This document shows positions 22,438-25,729 of a stretch of DNA of 25,729 bases, in pieces (the first letter of the stretch is position 1; each line of letters starts with the position of its first letter). A model generated the notes under the pieces. It saw nothing but the letters and a program-made list of their open reading frames with translations. It was not told the origin of the DNA and made no database searches. The DNA comes from a virus. The DNA is taken from positions 1-25,729 of IMG/VR virus record IMGVR_UViG_3300034122_000017. One strand, 5' to 3'. The position numbers and the translations under genes are program-made.

Positions 22438-22516
22438 ACAGTTCCTCTAACGCCTTGATGCGGCGTTCCAGTTCAGCTATCCGCTGCGGGAGATTTCCTT
22501 GAGGGTTTATCCACAT
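22307..22516 (-). CDS. Small coiled-coil ORF between terminase and portal (overlaps portal)
   Basis: The ATG at 22516 overlaps the terminase stop (TGATG) and opens MWINPQGNLPQRIAELERRI followed by KALEELYERER, a convincing coiled coil of about 30 residues. Short 'MWInp...l..Ri..LE.ri..LE..' proteins do occur at this position in phages. After that the ORF enters the portal gene in a different frame. For the last 130 bases (the first 43 codons of portal) its sequence looks unconstrained and rich in Arg and Ser. The N-terminal part is probably translated and the overlap may serve coupling of portal translation. Whether the full 69-residue product is functional is doubtful. Confidence 0.42.
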   Translation of the reverse strand: MWINPQGNLPQRIAELERRIKALEELYERERSESPTRSRNRRSNRLSPDGDDRATHEGAGVLPSIPVRE

Positions 22517-23778
22517 CACACGATCCACCGAGTGTTCGTCTTCAGCGGCTTATCCCATGATGAAGTCTCGCTGATTCCAACAGCCAGATACCGGAATGCG
22601 TCCGATGAATGGCTGGCCCAGTCGTGAAGCGGCTTGTCGTAAAAGACATTCCTCTTCTCGTCATACTCTCTTCGGTAGTTCCTGAGTGCGTCCAGACCCT
22701 GCCTGACTTGAGGGACATTGAACCAGCACTTGGGCAAGATGCGCCTGACTGCCTGAATCCCGTCTGCTACCGATAGACGCGGTGCGACAGTAATCTGCAG
22801 GCCAGCCTCTTGGAGCATTTCCTTGCGGCTGCGTCCCGTGCCGAGTTCCCTGACCTCCACATCGTGAGGGAGGATGTGCTCGGCTGTATGCCACCGGTTC
22901 TCTCGAATCCAGTTGACATACCAATCCAGTCCGACCCCGTGATTTTCCACGAAATCTAGGATTCTGTACTCCTGATTTACAGCTTGGACAACCCAAATTG
23001 CTGTTGAATCAGAAACACCCAAGTCCCAGGCAGTGTAAGTTCTACAGAGATCGTCCCGGTCAATGTGACACAAACGGCCCTTTTCTTCAAGGTCGTTTAT
23101 CAAAGAACCGTAGTAAGACCCCTCAACCGCAGCGTTGAAGGAGCACTCGAACTCTTGCTGGTACTTGTCCTCGCCCATCTCTTTGCGGGCGGCTTTGAGT
23201 TCGGTCTCTGCGATCAGATTGGTCTGGCTGGCTTTGAACTCCAGTAACCCCCAGTCCTCTTCGTCCTCGGCCTGGTCCCTCAGAGCCTTGAAGTGGTTGT
23301 TTCCCTTCGGCGTCCCAAGAAACAGTGCCCAGCCCAGCCGGTCTGAGAGCGCTGGTCGGATGATGTCCGTCCAGATCTTGGGATCTTGGTCACCGATCTC
23401 GTCCAGAATCACGCCATCAAAGTATTGACCGCGAAGTGAGTCAGGGTTGTCTGAGCCGTAGAGTTGGATGCGCCTGCCCCAGAAATCGGTTCTAAGCTCT
23501 GAGATGTTTGGCGTTGCCTGGAGCGGCTCTGTGTACTTTAAAAGGTAGTCCCAGGCCACTCGCTTGGCTTGCCCGTAAGTGGGGGCGATGTAAGCGTACC
23601 TTGGGGCTTCCTTTTGGTTCTGTACTGCGTCCTTGATGATGTGGTTCAGGGCAGCGACTGTCTTTCCCATTCTTCGGTGAGCCACTACTACCGAAAAGCG
23701 TTTCTCGGCCATCATCTTATGGATGGCGAGCTGCGGCTCTCTAGGAGCGTAGGGAATGATTATTTCTCTTCGGCCCAC
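22516..23778 (-). CDS. terL: Terminase large subunit
   Basis: A 420-residue DNA-packaging motor with an N-terminal ATPase and a C-terminal nuclease. The Walker A-like loop is AHRRMGKT (33-40) and Walker B is GVILDE (122-127, Asp126/Glu127). A coupling motif, LGTPKG, lies at 154-159. In the nuclease domain, Asp252 (TAWDLGVSDS), Asp275 and Glu278 (ILDFVE) and Asp393 (SSDAFRYLAVG) are candidate metal ligands. The only usable start is a GTG at 23778, which overlaps the small-subunit gene by 19 bases; the frame upstream of it is closed. The protein pumps DNA through the portal and cuts concatemers. At 420 residues it is somewhat shorter than many terminases, but every expected block is present. 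Confidence 0.95.
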   Translation of the reverse strand: MGRREIIIPYAPREPQLAIHKMMAEKRFSVVVAHRRMGKTVAALNHIIKDAVQNQKEAPRYAYIAPTYGQAKRVAWDYLLKYTEPLQATPNISELRTDFWGRRIQLYGSDNPDSLRGQYFDGVILDEIGDQDPKIWTDIIRPALSDRLGWALFLGTPKGNNHFKALRDQAEDEEDWGLLEFKASQTNLIAETELKAARKEMGEDKYQQEFECSFNAAVEGSYYGSLINDLEEKGRLCHIDRDDLCRTYTAWDLGVSDSTAIWVVQAVNQEYRILDFVENHGVGLDWYVNWIRENRWHTAEHILPHDVEVRELGTGRSRKEMLQEAGLQITVAPRLSVADGIQAVRRILPKCWFNVPQVRQGLDALRNYRREYDEKRNVFYDKPLHDWASHSSDAFRYLAVGISETSSWDKPLKTNTRWIV

Positions 23779-24080
23779 TTGATTACCATTTCAATGGACC
23801 CGCCATCAGTCCCGCTCACCTCAGTCCGGGCTAGCTTAGGAATGTGGTACTCAATAGCCTTGAGATAAAGCTCTGCCGCCCTTCCGGGGTCTGGCTTTGT
23901 TTTGGCATCGCCTTCTGCGACTCGCTCAAGCCATTCAGCGAACTTAGGAGCGTTCTGCTCTGCCACCATTGCGATCATCTCTCGCACATTCTGGGTGGTC
24001 TTATTGGGCACTCCCTTAATGCGCCCCATCCCTGCTGCGGGAGGCTTGCGCTTAGTAGGTGTCAATACTTTGTTGTCCAT
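23760..24080 (-). CDS. Candidate terminase small subunit
   Basis: The preferred start is at 24080 (MDNKVLTPTKRKPPAAGMGR), because AAAGGA lies seven bases upstream; the earlier ATG at 24101 has no ribosome-binding site. That gives 106 residues. After a basic N-terminal stretch comes 'GRIKGVPNKTTQNVREMIAM', a helix (VAEQNAPKFAEWLERVAEGD), then 'RAAELYLKAIEYHIPKLART' and 'DGGSIEMVIKWAEEK'. I recognise this arrangement ('GRpkGvpNKtT..vRe.I...ae.n...l..wl..va......a.dlylk.leYhiPKlArtE..g') from proteins directly upstream of large terminases. Such proteins are often annotated as DNA-packaging or small terminase subunits. Position and overlap support the same role here: recognising phage DNA and loading TerL. 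Direct evidence is lacking. Confidence 0.72.
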   Translation of the reverse strand: MDNKVLTPTKRKPPAAGMGRIKGVPNKTTQNVREMIAMVAEQNAPKFAEWLERVAEGDAKTKPDPGRAAELYLKAIEYHIPKLARTEVSGTDGGSIEMVIKWAEEK

Positions 24081-24087
24081 TTCCGAT

Positions 24088-24093
24088 TCCTTT
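24088..24093 (-). promoter_or_regulatory. Ribosome-binding site that decides the small-terminase start
   Basis: AAAGGA on the minus strand, seven bases before the ATG at 24080. No comparable site precedes the in-frame ATG at 24101, so the shorter product is preferred. Confidence 0.6.
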
Positions 24094-24116
24094 CGGGCCA
24101 TCGGGCTAAGGTTACT

Positions 24117-24413
24117 TTACTTTTTCTTATTACGCTCGCTTATTGCCTTGGCCTTAGCTTTTGCATCTGCTTTGGAGTTAGCCCCCCATGCTTTCAGACT
24201 TAGGAGGAGTCTCGTTGGGCTTCCGTCTGGCTTCTTCTCCGGTCCGGGCATATTTCCCATTCTTGCCAGGAAAGATGCTCGTCTAGGGTTATCCCCAGTC
24301 TTTACCGGAGGCTTCAGGTTAGAACCGGGGTTTTCCCTCTCATAGGACTTGCGGCCCTTTTCGTTCAGGCCACCCTTGGGGTTCTTCCCTTCCTTTTTCT
24401 GCCAGGCGCTCAT
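24117..24413 (-). CDS. DUF6321-like small basic protein
   Basis: A 98-residue very basic protein starting MSAWQKKEGKNPKGGLNEKG. It continues with 'RKSYERENPGSNLKPPVKTG', then 'RRASFLARMGNMPGPEKKPD' and 'SLKAWGANSKADAKAKAKAI'. The opening ('awq.keGKnpkGGLnekGrks') and the central 'R..sFcaRm.gm.g' and 'L.aW' signature agree with what I remember as DUF6321, found in aquatic phages and some bacteria without an assigned function. High lysine content suggests nucleic-acid binding or a packaged basic protein. The start overlaps the stop of the 50-residue gene (ATGA). It lies just upstream of the packaging genes. Confidence 0.78.
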   Translation of the reverse strand: MSAWQKKEGKNPKGGLNEKGRKSYERENPGSNLKPPVKTGDNPRRASFLARMGNMPGPEKKPDGSPTRLLLSLKAWGANSKADAKAKAKAISERNKKK

Positions 24414-24562
24414 TTCTTCCTCGCGGCCCTCATGTTGTCCACAAGGTTCGGGTAGGGACGGCCAGCCTTCTTTGCCATTGCCTTAGCGGACTTCTTCTCG
24501 CCTTTGGTCAGAGGCTCAGACTTGCCCTTGTAGGGCTTTTCCCAGACAGGCTTGGCTTTCAT
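24410..24562 (-). CDS. Short lysine-rich protein (50 aa)
   Basis: The gene reads MKAKPVWEKPYKGKSEPLTK at its start and ends 'KKAGRPYPNLVDNMRAARKK'. The stop overlaps the start of the DUF6321-like gene (ATGA), which argues that it is translated. The 'AKKAGRPYPNLVDN..AAR' ending is a pattern I associate with small phage proteins in this neighbourhood. It is strongly basic and probably binds DNA or RNA, but no function is known. It is the first minus-strand gene after the HNH insertion. A possible extended -10 element (TGCTATAGT) within the inverted repeat upstream could drive it. Confidence 0.7.
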   Translation of the reverse strand: MKAKPVWEKPYKGKSEPLTKGEKKSAKAMAKKAGRPYPNLVDNMRAARKK

Positions 24563-24580
24563 ATTGCGCTTTCGTGTAAA

Positions 24581-24608
24581 CTATAGCAATGCAAACTCAT
24601 TGCCATAG
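24581..24608. repeat. 28-bp inverted repeat in the divergent gap beside the HNH gene
   Basis: Arms CTATAGCAATG (24581-24591) and CATTGCCATAG (24598-24608) are complementary except for one position and are separated by six bases. As minus-strand RNA the mismatch becomes a G-U pair, giving an 11-base-pair stem. It lies between the divergent HNH gene and the 50-residue gene. It covers the earliest possible HNH start (ATG at 24589) and, on the minus strand, a TGCTATAGT extended -10-like element. It may be an operator, an RNA hairpin or part of a homing-site junction. Confidence 0.7.
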
Positions 24609-24612
24609 CGTT

Positions 24613-25176
24613 ATGAAAAACATCAACTGCTTATCGTGCGGCGTTTCATTTAAGCCAAAACGATCAACAACGAAATGCTGCTCAAGATCTTGCTCATCTA
24701 AGTATGTCGCAACTCTTGTAGGAGAGCAACGGGCGCAGAAACGAAGAAACGGCCAAATGATGATTTGCCAGCATTGTTCTACGGAGTTTTATGTCCCTAA
24801 GTATCGAATCGAGCTTGCCAAATTTTGCTCTCGCAGATGCTTGGCTTTGGCTCATCCAGAAATCTCACTCAAGGCCCGGACAAACAGTCCACTCATGCGT
24901 AGAGCTGGAACAGCGCAGCCCAGAAAGTATGTTGTGATTACTGTTGACGGAAAGCAAGTCAGAGAACATCGCCATGTTATGGAAAAACACCTTGGACGCA
25001 AACTTGAGCGTTGGGAGCAGGTCCATCACATCAATGGTGACCCAAGAGACAACAGAATTGAGAACCTACAAGTTCTCTCTAACTCTGAACACCAAAGGCT
25101 AGAACTCAGCCTTTTTTCTTCGCAACACGCCGACTTTCAGAAAGAGCAATCGCCAGCGCCTGGCGAGGATTGGTGA
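24613..25176 (+). CDS. HNH homing-type endonuclease
   Basis: The start at 24613 ([18 protein letters not shown]) gives 187 residues; an in-frame ATG at 24589 would add eight residues but lies inside an inverted repeat. Neither start has a clear ribosome-binding site. Two zinc-binding cysteine sets come first: CLSC...CC..SC and CQHC...FCSRRC. The HNH nuclease follows: [20 protein letters not shown], then [16 protein letters not shown] and SEHQRLE. These are the hallmarks of HNH_3-type homing endonucleases of phages, which cut alleles lacking the gene and spread by repair. It is the only plus-strand gene in the right-hand 25 kb. Its last 71 bases overlap the DUF6496-like gene antiparallel, and its final 20 residues look unconstrained. 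Confidence 0.9.
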   Translation: MKNINCLSCGVSFKPKRSTTKCCSRSCSSKYVATLVGEQRAQKRRNGQMMICQHCSTEFYVPKYRIELAKFCSRRCLALAHPEISLKARTNSPLMRRAGTAQPRKYVVITVDGKQVREHRHVMEKHLGRKLERWEQVHHINGDPRDNRIENLQVLSNSEHQRLELSLFSSQHADFQKEQSPAPGEDW

Positions 25177-25261
25177 CCTTCTGGCCTGAGCTGCTCTTGA
25201 GCTTGCCCTTGCCGTACTCAGTCATCACCTTCGAGATTTTCTTCTCCGCTTTCGTCTTCAT
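25106..25261 (-). CDS. DUF6496-like small basic protein
   Basis: A 51-residue basic protein using the start at 25261 ([20 protein letters not shown]); the frame is open further upstream to 25297 but looks less conserved there. AAAGGG lies a few bases upstream. The rest reads '[20 protein letters not shown]' and ends [11 protein letters not shown]. This 'K..kvM.E...G.L.SssG.kVt...QAiAIalSEaRra.kk' pattern matches what I know as DUF6496, a small domain found in bacteria and phages with unknown function. Its lysine/arginine content suggests nucleic-acid binding. It begins inside the cysteine-rich gene (44-base overlap) and its end overlaps the HNH gene on the other strand. Confidence 0.75.
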   Translation of the reverse strand: MKTKAEKKISKVMTEYGKGKLKSSSGQKVTNPRQALAIALSESRRVAKKKG

Positions 25262-25694
25262 ACTCGCCCTTTCTGGCTTCGTATTTAGCGATTGCAAGCA
25301 TCTGCTTGCGCTTGTCAGTCATCTTCTTGATCGGGCCACCCGTCAGCCATGCACTGCAGGTTCTGTCTGCCGCACACTTAAACTCGAACAGCTCACAGTA
25401 ACCCAGATCAGCCGCTTCGACAACCTCGGGAGCATAGGTCTCATCGTCGGATTCTTCCTTCTGAATCCCTCCGGTGATGCACCCCATCATCTCGGGCGTT
25501 TGAATGAAAGCGGCACAGTTCCCGCACCTCATCGTCTGAGCGATCTCGGGAGTGGTGTTCCATTCCTCTGCGCGCTTGTCCCAGAATGCACCAGGCTCTT
25601 CTGGATTTGCAGGCCCGTAACCGTACTCCTCGAAGGCGTGGTTACGGTTCTTGAGGTTGACCTCTGTGTCCTGGGTGGCGATAGGGCACTTCAC
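25218..25694 (-). CDS. Cysteine-rich phage protein, possible metal-cluster protein
   Basis: A 158-residue protein starting at GTG (25694), which overlaps the stop of the gene before it (GTGA). It opens MKCPIATQDTEVNLKNRNHA and 'GYGPANPEEPGAFWDKRAEE', a block I recognise from aquatic phages. A set of cysteines follows: RCGNC (57 and 60), Cys72, Cys100 (GYCELFEFKC), Cys107 and Cys113 (RTCSAW). Their spacing with aromatic neighbours recalls high-potential iron-sulphur proteins, but no export signal is present and the similarity may be superficial. The C-terminus is very acidic ([14 protein letters not shown]). It is the first complete gene of the late operon in this window. Metal binding is likely; function is unknown. 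Confidence 0.75.
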   Translation of the reverse strand: MKCPIATQDTEVNLKNRNHAFEEYGYGPANPEEPGAFWDKRAEEWNTTPEIAQTMRCGNCAAFIQTPEMMGCITGGIQKEESDDETYAPEVVEAADLGYCELFEFKCAADRTCSAWLTGGPIKKMTDKRKQMLAIAKYEARKGEYEDESGEENLEGDD

Positions 25695-25729
25695 TTCTTC
25701 ATCGCCTTCTGCATCTCAATGGCTTCATA
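25691..25729 (-). CDS. C-terminal end of an upstream gene (partial)
   Basis: The last 12 codons (YEAIEMQKAMKK, then TGA) of a gene that enters from the right edge. Its stop overlaps the GTG start of the cysteine-rich gene, in the same style as the other junctions of this operon. Too little is visible to name it. Confidence 0.45.
   Translation of the reverse strand, partial: YEAIEMQKAMKK

Noticed and set aside
24564-24582. Possible sigma70 promoter for the HNH gene (TTGCGC with TAAACT)
   Set aside because: Spacing between the boxes is only seven bases; an upstream TTGGCT would be 19 bases away. Neither is convincing.
1-25729. tRNA genes, CRISPR arrays, integrase, attachment sites, replication origin
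   Set aside because: None seen on either strand; repeats found are coding repeats or the single inverted repeat at 24581-24608.

Overview
The window is a contiguous piece of a tailed double-stranded DNA bacteriophage (Caudoviricetes). The late gene block runs right to left on the minus strand with almost no intergenic space. Many stop and start codons overlap as ATGA, GTGA, TGATG or TAATG. The terminase, portal and major capsid protein look like those of phages with SU10-like heads, and many accessory proteins are of types I associate with environmental aquatic phage contigs. A podovirus-like particle is inferred: there is a P22 gp10-like hub candidate and a set of ejection-type proteins, and no tape measure, tail tube or sheath gene was recognised. 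The host cannot be named from this sequence; GTG starts, Shine-Dalgarno-like sites and a GH24 lysozyme fit a Gram-negative bacterium.

Right end (about 24.1-25.7 kb): the end of an upstream gene, a cysteine-rich protein, and small lysine-rich proteins (DUF6496-like, a 50-residue protein, DUF6321-like). A plus-strand HNH endonuclease gene is inserted among them. Beside its start lies a 28-bp inverted repeat.

Packaging and head (15.7-24.1 kb): candidate small terminase, large terminase, a small coiled-coil ORF, portal, a DUF4214 protein with four copies of a 24-residue repeat, a 76-residue protein, scaffold and major capsid protein. A strong intrinsic terminator or attenuator follows the capsid gene, then a small conserved protein and the head-tail adaptor.

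Tail and ejection (4.1-15.7 kb): gp10-like hub, a virion protein with an apparent C1q/TNF-like domain insertion, a GNAT-like protein, three probable ejection proteins, a modular tail fibre, a small conserved virion protein, a glycine-rich adhesin built from a duplicated 250-residue unit, an 83-residue protein, a 2-oxoglutarate/iron oxygenase and a 111-residue protein.

Lysis and end of the late operon (0.5-4.1 kb): small membrane proteins, a DUF4337-like protein, a 3-TM holin candidate, GH24 lysozyme, an HExxH zinc-protease-like protein, a metallophosphoesterase with an N-terminal helix-turn-helix, and a 48-residue membrane protein. At the far left two plus-strand genes (a truncated winged-helix-like protein and a cysteine-rich protein) belong to the opposite, probably early, module and meet the late operon tail to tail with overlapping 3' ends.

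Three supported genes are short and easily missed: 492-638 (48 aa), 3962-4120 (52 aa) and 24410-24562 (50 aa). No tRNA, rRNA, CRISPR, integrase, attachment site or replication origin was recognised. Function names rest on motif recognition by eye without database searches.
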